Source: Prunella strophiata
Lineage: Eukaryota; Chordata; Aves; Passeriformes; Prunellidae
Reading direction: 5' to 3'
Length of the DNA: 64,000 bases
Assembly: GCA_036583965.1 (NCBI GenBank)
Contig: JAZBQD010000019.1
Location: 5,960,530-6,024,529, forward strand
Part shown: piece after piece, positions 40,977 through 54,010 of the stretch
How the letters are laid out: every line of letters begins with the position of its first letter
Position numbering within the stretch: the first letter of the stretch is position 1
Translations under genes and position numbers: made by a program
The notes under the pieces: model-generated
Databases searched by the model: none
What the model was told of the DNA's origin: nothing
What the model saw: the letters and a program-made list of their open reading frames with translations, nothing else

Positions 40977-43589
40977 GTGAGTTCCTCTGGCTGTTTGCCC
41001 TCTGTCCTGGCTTTCTCCAGCCTAATTCCAGCAAAAGAAAGCAGGGCCAGGGTGTTGGCATGTAGAAATCATGTGAGAGCCTGACCCTGACCCTCCTCTT
41101 ATCTCGGATTGAAGGGTAAACAGAAAGAACATCCTGCCACACTTAGGTGTGTTTGCACAGTTATATGGTTTAGTAGCCAACTTGGCAAGCAGAGTGTGAG
41201 CCTGTCTGGGTGTCTGGGCATTCCCCTGCTTGCTTAATGATTGACAGTGTGTGGTCATCTCCCAGAACAGATGCAGCAGGTAAACACAGGGTTTAATCAG
41301 TAGCAGCCATATGGCCAAGAAGTGAAGGCTTCCTGATAATCCTCTCTGGTAATGCCAACATGCCCCAGGGTTGCTGCCTATCTGCATGCAAAGACAGGGG
41401 TTTGATTTTTGTGTGTTTGGGAGGAAAAAACAGAGCTTGTACAGCAAAAAATTGGAGGAGAGCTGTTGCTGGCAACACTCTGTCCTTGTCCTGCCATGTA
41501 TTCCTAACTTTTTCCATGAATTCTTTTATCCATGTGCCTCACATCTTTGCCTGTGACATGGGAATTAAACTTTTAAAATTTTGGGCTGTATGTGAGCCTA
41601 ATGTACTGGAACTGCCTGGCTTTTCTGTAAGGAATCAAAAGGTGATTCTATGACAAGAGTGTTAAACTATAAAATGGGAGACCTAACTTGACTGTTCTGC
41701 TACTGACTTCTTCCTGGCCCTCATCACATCACCAAATATCTCTAAGAACCTTTTAGAAAGAGAAGGATCAGAGTATTCCCTTTTCTTGAGAAAGCACTGT
41801 GGACAAAGATACAAATTTAAGAGATTTACCAATAAATATTATGGTAATAGAGGATCTAAGAAATAATTGGATATGGTAGTAATTTATAGAAATTCATAGA
41901 GCACTGACCCAGAGAAATGGGGTAGTCAGTGATGGGACCATGTGAGGGAAAGAGAAGAGTTTTTAGTTGTGAAAATGTGGAAATTTTCTGCTGAAGGGTT
42001 TCTGTTGTATGTGAGTCAAGCAACTGCTTCCTGTAACTGAAAATACATCTGATAAATTTCACCAAAGTCAACTGACAATAAAATCCACTGCTGGAGGAGT
42101 AAGAGGAGCTTTGAAATCACAGGTTGTGTTCAGAATTGATTGATTGTGATGCTGGAGGCCCTCTTGGGTTTTGGAAATAACTCTGCATATTTTAAATATA
42201 AACATGAACTTCAGACTCATTGCAGCTTCTGGAGCAGTGTTTATGTGGTTGAACTGGGACTCTAAGTACCTCTTAAGTACCAATTCCTCTTCTGCAGTGA
42301 CAAGTACTAGAGGAGTGGATTTGTTGCAGGTATATTGCATAATTATGAGACAGAGGTAAAATGTGGTCGTGTAGATGCTTGTCATAACAGGAATCTCAGG
42401 GTGTAATAAAATATGATTTGTGTTTTAGCCTCTTGATGAAATGACTGTTTTCCTCATGCTGATAGGGCCTCCCAGAAACAGCCAGTGCAAGCTGCAGTCA
42501 CCCCAGGCTGCTCTAGTTTGTGTTCAGAGCCCAGATTTTAACAGCTTAAGGTCCCTTCTGTGATTACCAGACAAGGAACTTGATGAGGGGCCCTGGAGGA
42601 AGAGGCCAGAATTGAGCAGGGAGCTGGGAATTTAAATAGAAAGCATTGAGCATCTCCAAAACCCAGTCAGCTCAGCGACTGCTGGTTCCTTGCCTGAAAA
42701 ACAGGCTCCTCTCCAGCCCCTCTGCTTGTCTGCTGTATTATGTGTTGCTGGTGACAAACAAATGAAATCACTCTCTGAAATGCACATGCACTGCCCAAGA
42801 GAAGCACTACACTGTGTCTGCTCTGGGGGAAAAGGCTGAAATTTGGGGCATTGACCAGGAGTCTTGGGATTAACTAGGGGAAATTGACAGCTGAGATGTT
42901 CACTGGACCTTCAGCTCCTCAGTGGTTCTGCTCCCTGGGCGGCTGCTACCTCGAGGTGATTGCTGCATCTTATTTCACAGCACTGCTGATGGCTGCCTAC
43001 AGGCTGAATTTCTGCAACTTCACAGTAGCTGCTCTTGGGCCAGGAGCTGTTCACTGGAAGGGCTCCTTCTTTCCTCCTTTCTGTCTTACACTGAGTTCTA
43101 AAGAAGCATCAGAGCATGTTGGCTTTAAGGGGAAGGAAACATCCTGTCAAGAGATCGTCTGGGGCTCTAGATTAAAATGGAAGCCACACACACAGACACT
43201 TTGATTTCTTTTGAATGATAACAAATGTTATCACTGCTGAGGTATTGCATTTTCAGTACACTGATAATGTTTGGTCAGTGTTTTTAGGTGTTAGTATAAC
43301 ACAGTAAAACATAGTAAACTGGTTTGTTTGAGAGAGTAAATTTTCAAGCTGCTAAATATGAGGATTTTCTTTTATACACACTTCTGATGCTAATATTTCT
43401 CTTAGATGCAGCATTATGACCAAATGAGCATCTTCTGATTGCTATTTTGCTTTTCTCCAACAAAACATGCACTCCAGCTCTCTGACTTAGAGCTGTGACA
43501 GTGCTTTCTAACCATGGTGCTAACAGCTCTGGAAAATCAGCATCCAACTACTTCAGTGACATAAATGATTGTAAGTAATTACATGGCAT

Positions 43590-43675
43590 GGGAAGCCTGT
43601 GGAAGATCAGGGAATTAAACCTGGATTCTCTTGTATTGCAGGCTAAGGTCTTAGTAGCCTTAATAACTGGATTAT
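43590..43675 (-). mobile_element. MIR-like ancient SINE relic, minus strand
   Basis: GGGAATTAAACCTGGATTCT and the following AGGCTAAGGTCTTAGTAGCC resemble the reverse complement of the tRNA-related head of MIR-type SINEs (gaattgaacccaggtctcc...agtgctctaaccacta). It is short and diverged, so the family call is moderate. Confidence 0.5.
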
Positions 43676-46607
43676 CCCCTCACTAAAAGTTCTGGTCTCT
43701 AACCTTGAACAGGACCAGTGAGAATTCACTGAGTTGGAATGGTACAAAGCTCTGAAATGAAAATCAAATTCTTAGGTGTACTTAGGTAGAGATGCTCTAC
43801 AAATAGACATATCTAGGTTTAGAAAGCACTGGGTTCATTTGCCTTTGTGAAGAGCTTAATTTTAAACAGGGATAGTAAGTTTTAGTATTCATTTCACAGA
43901 TGCTGTTGCCTCATTTGGCTTTCATTTTGCGTAATTGCATTTCACCAATTTCCTCCCCATCAGAAACCACATGATTTCTGAAGATTGCACCCTGTTCATC
44001 TTTGCAACTTCTTGACAATAACAAAACTTTGTTCTTAGGACCTCATTTACGTCACTGGGTGTTCCTGGAAGGTTTGTGAACACTGGTACCAAGGAAAACA
44101 AAACTAACCTCAGTGCCCTGGGACTTTGAATGGAATTGAAAGCGGAAATATTTGTGCTCCAGAAAAAAAACCTTTTTATCTGTCTCCCTTTCTAATGCTT
44201 TTTTATTGTCCTTGAAATTTCCACTGGAGGGCTGGGGAGGGAGTAGGACAGAGGTAAATCAGCAAAGTTTGATGGAGTCAGTATTCCCAGAGGAGAAGGT
44301 TGAACATCTCACTTGTGTACCCTGTCCTGTCTGAATGTGTCACTGGGGAATTCAGGTACTGATGCTTCAAGCCAGGAGGAGAGGACTCAAACTGAGCTCT
44401 CCTCTGCTTGTGTGAGCAAATCAAACTGGGCATGGACTTGCTTGTAGGAGTAATAGACATGCAGAAGATGAGAATTGCTGCTGAATGCATTCAGACCACT
44501 TCAGCTTATTCTAGACATAAGTTTTGCTTTGATTTTAATTCATAATTTCTCCATTTCCCTACCTGAATGCAGTTACAAGGAGTTCATGGCAGTTATCAGG
44601 AGCTATTGGGTTTGTGTGCGTCAAATAAATTATTTCAAATAGTCTTTGCCATCAGCTGACAGAGCAGTCACCAGGATCTGATCATGGAGAAACTGTGAGG
44701 GAGAAACTGTGAGCGTGCAGAGAGCAGAGACTGCTGCACCAAATCTCTTACAGGGAGAGTGCAGCTAGAGATTACTTTGTTACAGCATATCAATATTCTG
44801 AATTTGTTAATTGTCACCACCAAAAAGTGCTGGAGCAGAGAAGGGGGGCTTTCCAGGCAGGCTGAAGCTTTGGGATTCAGCTGAGTGAGCTGCAAAATGC
44901 AATACAATCCTCTTGCTTCCCATAAGCAGGGTGGGTTTTTGGCAGTGTGTTTCATTCACTCTGTGCATGCCTTTCTCAAATGCATTTCAGCCACCCTGCC
45001 TGGCTGACAGGCAGCTTAGTTTGAGGGGAGAATGGAGGGACACACTGAAAATCAGGTCTCAGAAGTTGATGGTGTAATGGGAAGTAAATTCCCTGGGAAA
45101 GCTGCAGGGATTTTCCTTTCTGAGCATGGTTTCAGATGAGGAGAGAGGGGCTAAGCCTGTGGAGTCACTCCATGGACTGGTGATCTCAAGCAGCAATGCT
45201 TGGCCCAGAGGCTTGGAAATTTGGATGAGTGATTGCAGCTTAGATGTTTTCACCCTCAGAGCCTGGTAACAGCAGGGGCTGGAAAGCAGCATCTCCCTAG
45301 GGAAGTGTTAGTACTGCTCTGCCTTCTGCACCCTGGATTTCCAAACTCCTGTCACAGCTGAGTTTGCTAAAGCCAAGGATGTCTCTTGGCATTTTTATGC
45401 TAACCCCCAGTCTTAATGAGAGCTCTGAAACACTTCTGGCCTAGCTGAAATTCTCCCTCCAAAAGTGAGGCTTAGGCAGCCTTGCCTGTAGCTTTATATT
45501 TTGGGGACACAAATGAGACTAAAGCCTGTTCTTCCTCCAGCTGGTAAAAGATGTGCATTTTGAGAAAAAAAAACTACTGGAGTTTCTAAGAGAGTGGGCA
45601 GAAGTGGTTGTATCCACAGGTGAGTTTTGTGTGAAAAAATAAACACCAGACAAGAAAGGGGAGGGTGCAGAGGAAATTGGCTGTGGTTTTAGCAGCCTGT
45701 GCTCTCTCTCAGCACTGGTGGAAAGGCACTGGGGAGCTCAAATGCCCCTGGATTAGTGTGAAGAGTGAGAGGGGTGGGAAAGTGGGTTGGCTGAGGGCAG
45801 GCATGAGAAAAATTGCATCAGCACTACAGTGCTAAGGATGCAAAAGTAAAACTTGAGGTGTGTTTCTAGAGAACAGCAGCCTGGAAGTGACTCAAAAGGC
45901 ACATGGTCTGGTTGAGTGAACTCTGTCCTGCTTTGTGTCACTGAGTTCCTGTCCCCACTCCAGACACCACTGAGACTTTGTTCTTGCAGAATTGTGTAAA
46001 ATCCCCTTTGCACTGTCAGGTTAACTCCAAGAGGCTGTCCTGTCTGGGAGTGGTGCTTCAGACTCAGCTGCAGCAATAATGGTGCTCTGTGGGTCAGCAG
46101 GGGCAGGGTCCTGCTCTGATGACCTGTGTTTTATGGACTTGTTTCTGGCTGTCAGACTACAAGATGAGGGAGCTGGGATTTCCTATGTGTACCCATGTGC
46201 ATACATAGCAATAAGTTTGGTGGAAGTTAGGAAAGTGTGTGTATGTGATTTTCTTCTTCCCTAAACTTGCAGCTGACACTAGGTGAGGAAAAACTGTGTT
46301 TGAAGGGTACCTTCCTCTGTCCCTCCTTGTCATGAAAAGGAGAAGTGTTTCCCATCATTTTTCAGGGATGATAAAGTGAGATGAATTTTATTACTATGTT
46401 TGTGTGTATGAGTTGAATCCAGGAGTCCCTGAGGAGTACAAGTTGTCATTCCAAAGAAATACTGAGGAGCTGCTTGTGTCCCCCATGGCCAGTGCTCAGG
46501 GCAGTCCAGTTTGGCTGGATGCAGGATAACAGCTCCAGCAGAGCCCCTGGAGATTCAGGCTGTGCAGGCACCTACCATAATGAGGGCTGAGAAGAAAAGA
46601 GTGGAGA

Positions 46608-46925
46608 GATCACAGAATGGGTTGGAAGGGACTTTAAACACCATCTAGCTCCACCCCCCTGCCATGGGCAGGGACACCTTCCACCAGACCAGGTTGCTCC
46701 AAGCCCCACCCAACCTGGCCTGGAACACTGCCAGGGATAATTCACAGCTTCTCTGGGCAACCTGTGCCAGTGCCTCACCACCCCATTGCCAAGAATTTCT
46801 TCCTTATATATTCTTCCTTCTCATCTATATCTCCTCTCTCAGTTTAAAACTGTTCCCCTTTTCCCTATCTGCCTGTGTAAAAAGTCCCTCTCCCTCTTTT
46901 TTATAAGCTCCCTTTTAATACTGGA
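46608..46925 (-). mobile_element. CR1 LINE 3' fragment, minus strand
   Basis: The given strand reads GATCACAGAATGGGTTGGAA, then CTCCACCCCCCTGCCATGGG, CAGGGACACCTTCCACCAGA and CAGGTTGCTCCAAGCCCCAC, followed by AAGAATTTCTTCCTTATATA and CCTGTGTAAAAAGTCCCTCT. This is a typical reverse-complement CR1 of about 320 bp, 5'-truncated and non-coding. Confidence 0.92.
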
Positions 46926-49900
46926 AGTATCCACATAGAGATAAAAAAGAAAATTCCCTGGGATACTTCATCCAAGGTTTACTAAGGGAGAGAAAGCAAA
47001 GTGAACTGTCCACCCTAAGGGTGCCACCCTGAGTGCCCAAACCCTCAGTGAGGAACCCTTATTTTCAGAAAGGCTTTGTGGATGCTGAGAAAGGATGTGG
47101 TGAATGCTCTGTGCTGAAGCAGACTGGCCCCACCACTGTGGGCAAATTGAAAATGCCTTGATGAGGAGAAGAGGCACAGGGATGGAGCTCTTACAGCAGA
47201 AAGACTTAGAGGCAGATTTTTTAATGCAAACAGTCTGCTGTGGCAGAGGAGTGGAGGGGAAAGGGCTGTTTGCAAACTGCTGATGAGGATGTCTGAGTTC
47301 AGGAGAGGTGTGGATGATCCCAGCTGCCTACTTGCTGCAGCTGCTCACCCCTGACATCAGCAGGAGGGTGAGGTCCTCTGGACTTGGGAGAAGTTTATTT
47401 TGTTCATATTCTGCAGTTGTTTGGGGTTGAGCCCCTCTGGATGGGGGAGGTCAGAAGTAGCTGTCAGCAGCTCAGATGCCACAGGGGTGTCTGCCTCCTC
47501 CCTCAGCACATCACTCATTCTCACATCTGTGCTTTCTGCTGCCTTCATGCCTCATCTTTTCCCCAAATCCTGGGCAGTCAGTTTGGCCCCTGTATAAACT
47601 CAACCAAACCCCAGTGTTTGTGCTTCCTGGCCCTCTCCTGAACACCTCTAAGGAGTGGAAGGAAGCAGCCAGATGCTGATGGTGCCCTTGTGTCACTCTG
47701 CACAAGTTGTGTCTCCCCTTTGCATTTGTATCCTGCAGATCTGGGCCAGGTTTTCCTTTCCAGAAAGTAAAAAAGCAGATAATCTGTTTTGCATTCAGAA
47801 CTGGAATAGAAAGAATTAACTTGTTTCTGAATGAACCAGATGTATTTTTTAGGCAAAGTTCAAAAGGAAAAGGGACAGCACCAGTGGTGGACTCACTGAA
47901 ATCAAAGAGGGAGCTGGATGAGCTCATTGCTTTATCCTCAGAACTGAGGAGCCTGCTAACAAAGGCAGATAGATATTAAAAGTGCCTTCAAATGCCAATA
48001 AATTATTCTCCTTGGCATCTCTTCAGAGTTGGCAGTCTCCATAAATTCTCTTGCACAATTTGATTAAGCTTTGGCTTTCAGCATGAGGCTGATATTTAAA
48101 TCTCTCTGTGAAGCTCCGTGCTGGATCTGTGTACACATTTTTGCCTTTATTTTGTTTTTCAGAAATGCTTTCATCTTGCATTTCCTGGTTGGCTCCACAG
48201 CCACTGCTGCAAAAGCAGGGCTCTGGAGCCTGTTGTTTCCCAGCTGGGCAGGAGCTCTGCAGTTTTAAATGATCTCTTGCCTTGAACATTTCTGCCATAA
48301 ACACAGCATGGTGAGGTGACAGGGCTGTGCCCCACTACAGGTTGCCTTCTTACCTCTTTTGCTTGAGCTTGCACATCCATATCTGTAACCTGCTGTCTCT
48401 TACTCTTTCCCTCTTAAATCTTAAAAAGCAAACAGCTTTTCCCAGTGATTTTAATCTCTTCTGTTGATTGATCACACCTTTCTCTCAAGCACTCCTCTTC
48501 CCCACAGTGATGGGGGAAGAGAAGAAGTGTCCATGCTTCTGAAAAATTCACTCTGAAAGAAAACTACAGATATCTGTATAGAGCTTACCAAGGCCAAATT
48601 CATCTTGAAATAGTCATTAGGTCTTTTACCATTCCCTTACCACAGGCTGAAATTAGCTTCTTGTTTAAATCTGCAGTGTGCAAGCTCAGATTTATTTCAG
48701 TAAAAGCTCCTAAAGCAGCCTATTGTAACATCAAGTGTGACTCATCCTCCTCTTTCCTGCCAGGGATGGGGGAAGGTGAAGGTGTTTTCGTAGTGCCAAC
48801 ATTGTCTTCCCCATTTTTTTTTCCTCCTTACTCCCTGGAGCTCAGGAAGGAGCAATTCCCATGTCTGAGCCTTGTGGCCCAGGCTCCTTCCTCAGCTCTG
48901 CCATGTTTAAACTGATCTTAAAGACCCACAAAAGGGGTTTGGTGAAGTCCATTAAAATCCAGTCCTGGGGCAAATCCTGAGGATTCCTTTGAGAAGCTGG
49001 GTCCAGCCTGGGTTTGGGAATGATTGCTGTAGGATGGGGCCACCTCTGGCTGTGCAGCCCCTGGCAGAAGGGGCCAGTCCATCTGACTGGGAGGTCTTCA
49101 CACTGTGATGGAGGTAACAAAACTCTGACTGACTGAACTGTCCAGGGCTTTAGGTCTTACTCGTCCCTCCAGCTTTCAACTTTATGACATGCTGTGTCTT
49201 CTCAGGAGCTTTAAAATTAAAAGAATTTAAATATAACCAGGACTACAAAAAACAAAGCCCCTTTGAAGTATTTTTTTTTTCTTTATTGGACTTTACAGGT
49301 TTGTTCAGGGCACTTTAGTCCCCTTTGTACTTGACCCTATGTAAATAGACCACCCAGGGTTGTGTAACAGATTCCCAGTTCCTCTTGACAGGACTATCAG
49401 AAAAGGATTAATTGTTTTCCCCTGCAACCCAAGGGAGATTTTACTCCTGCTTCAAATGAGAGTGGGATCATGCTCCCAGTCTGTTAATAAGTGTGGTGCT
49501 CATTTTGCCTTCATGTTTGTGCTGCTCTGATTGATGTATTGATTTAGTAATGGACCTGCATATCCCCATGCTGTACCTGTAGCCTGCCTGTGGTAATTGA
49601 AAACCAGCAGCAGGATTTTGATATTGTCAGAGCAGCTCCTGCAGCTGGTGACCTCTGTGGGGGTGACTTCTCAGTCCTGAAAGCACAGTTTTCTGGGGTG
49701 TCATCCTGACTAAAACCTTTGTCAAATATTCCATATAACCAATGACTGAAGTTAGTGTCTACTTATTATTACTGATTACAGAAGTACCAAAAGCAGAAGT
49801 GTCAAAAATCAGTAATTATCCTCAGGGGCCAATGCACTTGATACTTGTGGCCTTTTTATTCTGCCTTAGTGTTGCTGAGTTAGTTGATGATGAGTGGGGA

Positions 49901-50045
49901 GAGGCAAGGAAACAGGAAGATTTTAGCACAGTGAGGGAGTTTGGAGCTGTTCAGGCAGCATTTCACTGTGGTAGTCAGCAAAGTCTCATCAGTTTACACC
50001 ACTGGGAGATCTGGAGCCAGATATGTCTGTCCCACATGGGAGTTG

Positions 50046-50099
50046 CTCTGTCCACCTGGGTTTATTTTGCTAGTCAGTCCACCTTGGTTTATTTTGCTG
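50046..50099 (+). repeat. Imperfect two-unit tandem duplication (about 27 bp)
   Basis: GTCCACCTGGGTTTATTTTG and GTCCACCTTGGTTTATTTTG, each followed by CT, occur one after the other with 27-bp spacing. It is intronic and of no known role. Confidence 0.85.
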
Positions 50100-53000
50100 T
50101 TCTCCTGCTCAGCACTGTTTGCAATCCAGTTAATCCTTCTTGTTCCCTTGAGCTCTGTCTGGGCAGCATCGAGCAGCCATTTCTGCACCAGGGGAAAGTG
50201 AGATCAAATTTATCTGCTTAATACCCACTGCACTGACATTTTGTCCTTCTTGCCTGGGGCTGGCACATTGGACATGTGACTCTGTCAGGCTTATTGTTAC
50301 ATTCTTCTGGCTTTTAGGGAGCTGGGCTGAAGACTTATTTTTACCTCCCTTCCCCTTTTTATCTGGAAAAGGAGATAACAGAGATTTCACACTCTGTCTC
50401 CTCCTCCCCCCTCCCCTTAAAATGCTTTCAGGGCAGCCTTGTACTTCTGAACCCTGGCACTGTGCTTGCTGGACCTTCTCTGCACTGAAGGATTTCACCT
50501 GCTCCCAGTTTTGTGTAGGCAGGACTGCAGTGTGGGGGTACCCACACCCTGTGGGGTCGCATCCTGCCTCAGCACCACCATGAATTGCACTGGTAGCAAT
50601 CAGGGCTTCCAGCAATTGATCCCTCTGTGTGCAGGAGAGGAGCAGAAACACCACGTGGCCTCTGATATTTGCAGCCAGAGCAAATCCCCAGATGAGACAG
50701 AGGTGGCTTTTGAGAGAGCCACGGTGACTCCAGGCCTGCTCTCAGCAGCAAATGCTCAGGGAAGGTCAGGAGGATTCCAGCTTCCAAGAGCCTGGCTCAC
50801 AGCCACAGGCACTGGCTGAGCTGCCCTAAGTACAAGGACTTCCATGGGACAGCTCCCTGCCCACACCTTTTAGTGAAACTGAGCTGTGCCTCCCTCACCT
50901 CCTGTGTGTGTCCAAGCCCTGGACTGCTCTCCCATGGGGAAATGAGGCACATTTGTGAGCATCACCTGGCAGGAGTGGGATGGAGGCTGATGGGAGCTTT
51001 GCCCAGGAGAGCAAAAGACAATTCTGGCTCAAAAAAAAAAAAAGAAAAAGGAAGATTCTTGGCTTCCAGTCATTAAGAATAATACAAGCATTATCATACA
51101 GAACCATAGAACCATCTTTCTTCTTTGTTTGAGGGCTAATGACACCCCAGACCGTGGGTTTGTTTGCCTTACATAAGAGGCAGCCAAACTGTTTTCAGCA
51201 ACTGCAGCATTCAGTGGAGAGATTCATGGAGGGAAGCCTTAATTAGAGTAATTGCTCTATTTATATAATGATTCCCTTTTGTCTCAGATCAAATGGATCT
51301 TTGAGAAATCTTATTTCCTTTCCAGTTAATTTCTGCCCTGTTAGTTTAGCTCATGAATCTTAATGAAGAGAAGCACCTTGGATATCTCCTGATCTCCTGC
51401 TCTCCCTCATTACTGGGGGGGTAGACTGTGGGGCATTAATCTCCTTGTGCTGATGCTGCTGCTCTTTACTTTGGTACCAACATGGCAGAAACACCAACAG
51501 GCAAATTTTAAAACCTTGAACAGGGTAATCTTCCATTCCTTTAACAGTTTGACTTGACTATTACAGTGCCACAATTAGAGCAGGGACACTGTGAGGCACA
51601 GGGTATGGTGCAGAGGAGGTGACACTGAGGTACTGCCATCCTCTCTGTGACAGGCTGCCCTTGGGCTCCTGGCAAAATAAAATGATGAATTTTCCTTGGT
51701 CTCTGTTCCCTGCCTGCATGATTTGGAATATCCTCCCTCTCTGCTGTGTGGTTGTGTTTGAAAGATGAGCTGCTGGGACACAGAATTTCTCTCACATGGT
51801 AAATACACCACAGTCCTGGTAGGAACTGGTGTGTCTAAAAGGTTCTTTAAAATTATTTCTTTCTTGTCCAGGTGGCTGACAGAAAGTTGTATTCCTCTTC
51901 CTGAAGTGCAGCACTCCTGTGGCAGGATTGAGCCTTGTTAATGTTTTCCTAGAACGTGATGCAATTTCACATAATCTGTGATATTACTCATGAAATTAAT
52001 TGTCCTGATGCAAATAACACATACATCAGTTACGTAAAAGCAATCAGGGATTCCAGAATTGAGAAAGGAGACTTGTAATTCAAGGAAATTAATGGAAGGA
52101 AATGGCTGGTTTGTGCAAACATCCCTGCAGTGACTCCCAGGCCTGTTAGACTGATTTGCAGACTCAGCCTCCTGAGACAGAAGTTGCAATGCTGCATGTG
52201 AGCAACACTGGAAGAGTCCACTACAGCCTTGCCCAGTCTCCAAGGAGTCCTGGAGCCCTTCCCAGCTTGGTCTGAGCCATGGGTGAAGGGGAGGACCAGC
52301 ACAGATCCCCCTCACCTGCTGCAGGCTGAGCTCCCAGGGCTGACACAGATTTTCCCCAATGGTTGGCACTGCTATGGCAGCATTTTTTCCTTGTAACTTC
52401 ACGGGCCCTCTGTGGACTAATCCCCAGCTTTTAATTTCTTGTCATGGCTTGCTGCATTTTCTCTCAGTAAAGGTTTTCAAATGATCTCGTGAAGTCATGG
52501 TTTTGGCTCATGCCAGCTGCTGGTTTTGGCTGCAGTGCTGCTGGGAGGGTTAGCTGAGGTCAGGGAGAGCCTTGCTCCAGTTTGCTGCTCAGCAAACTGC
52601 TGTAGCCCAAAGGATCCCAGTCTGAGGATGCTCCCAAGGGGCTCCTTACCCTGGGAATGGGGTAATTTCCCATGGCTGGATGTGGTCACAGAGCAAGGGC
52701 TTGACAGCCTGGTTCAGGTTTGAGCTTGATAGTGTTGGTATTGGTTGTGCTGGGAGGCATCTTGGATTTGGGTTTCTTTTTGCTCAGGAATGTCTCTGGT
52801 TTGCCTTGTTGTTGTTACTGTTATATTTTTTTTTTCTTGGTGTTTCTTCATCTGTGTGCCAGAGGCTGAGGTTTGTGCTGCATTCATGGTTATTGTGGAA
52901 AAATAGAGATAATTAAGCATTAGGAGATGACATCTTTCCACAAAAAAACTTTCTGCTGAACATCTCTCACCACCTGCATTGGAGGGTTGTCCTTGGAGGG

Positions 53001-53939
53001 ACATTGAGGGCTATCAAACCTGTGAAGCAAGTGTCAACCTCTGGCCTTCCCAGGAATGCCAGAACAGCAAACAGTTTGTAAGACATTTTCCAGCTGTGCT
53101 TGAGTGCAGCCAAGGGGATCAGGGGGAAGAGGAGCTACACTTCTGAAAACCTTTCCCCTGTATGTGCAGGGCCAGTGTCTGTGCAGTCTTGGCACTTCAC
53201 CCCTCCTACTGCACAAGAGCCTCTCACATGGTCAGGACAGGGGCATGGGCTGCAGGTGCTCATTTCAGAGATGGAGGCTGAGCTGGTAATTTAAGTTTTT
53301 CAGAAGTCTTGAGCTCTTTGCTTTGCTGTTAGTGCCATTAGACAGCAGAGGCAGCATGAGATGGTCTGCCAGATGCTGCCCTGCTGCAGCAGAGAAATGT
53401 CAGTGCTGCCTCAGGCAGGGAGGAAGCAGGATTCATGGGTTTTGGAGCCTTTGAGAGGTCATTGGAATCTTTTGGGTTTTTTTGCCTACTGGGCAACACA
53501 AGTTGAAAATTCATCCATTTCTGTGTCAGTGCAGTAATTCGTGGTGAATTCAAATAGTGTTTGAGAGGCTTTGTTATTCATTTTGGTGCAAGCAGGCTTC
53601 AAAATTTCATTCTATCATTTTATATACCTCTTACAGCAAAGCAGGCAACTGTTCCAGTGCAGAACATCAGTGCTGTTTCTGTTGGAGTCATCATTTGCAC
53701 TCCTGCTTTTCAGCCTAGATAAAGACTGGAGCCTCTTCCCAGAGAAACACACCCCCTTCACCAGACTGTGATGGACCTGCTGCCTCCAAAATTCACCAGG
53801 AGATTTTGTGTAAGGGAGGAGCAGCCATGGCCAGCCTGTGGTTTTCCATCACAGCCCCTGGGTGCAGAGGTGTGTGTGCATCCCCAGGCTGGGTCACCTG
53901 GCATGGTGCTGCACTGCCCAGGCTACAGGGCTGTGTTTC

Positions 53940-54010
53940 ACATTGCTCAGAGCCCCATCCAGCCTGGCCTTGAGCTCTTCCAGGCATGAGGCATTCTCTG
54001 GGCTGCCTGG
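53940..54010 (-). mobile_element. Short diverged CR1 fragment, minus strand
   Basis: AGAGCCCCATCCAGCCTGGC and CTTGAGCTCTTCCAGGCATG, followed by GGCTGCCTGGGCCACAG, match the middle of the CR1 3' region in reverse complement. Both ends are lost, so limits are approximate. Confidence 0.6.
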
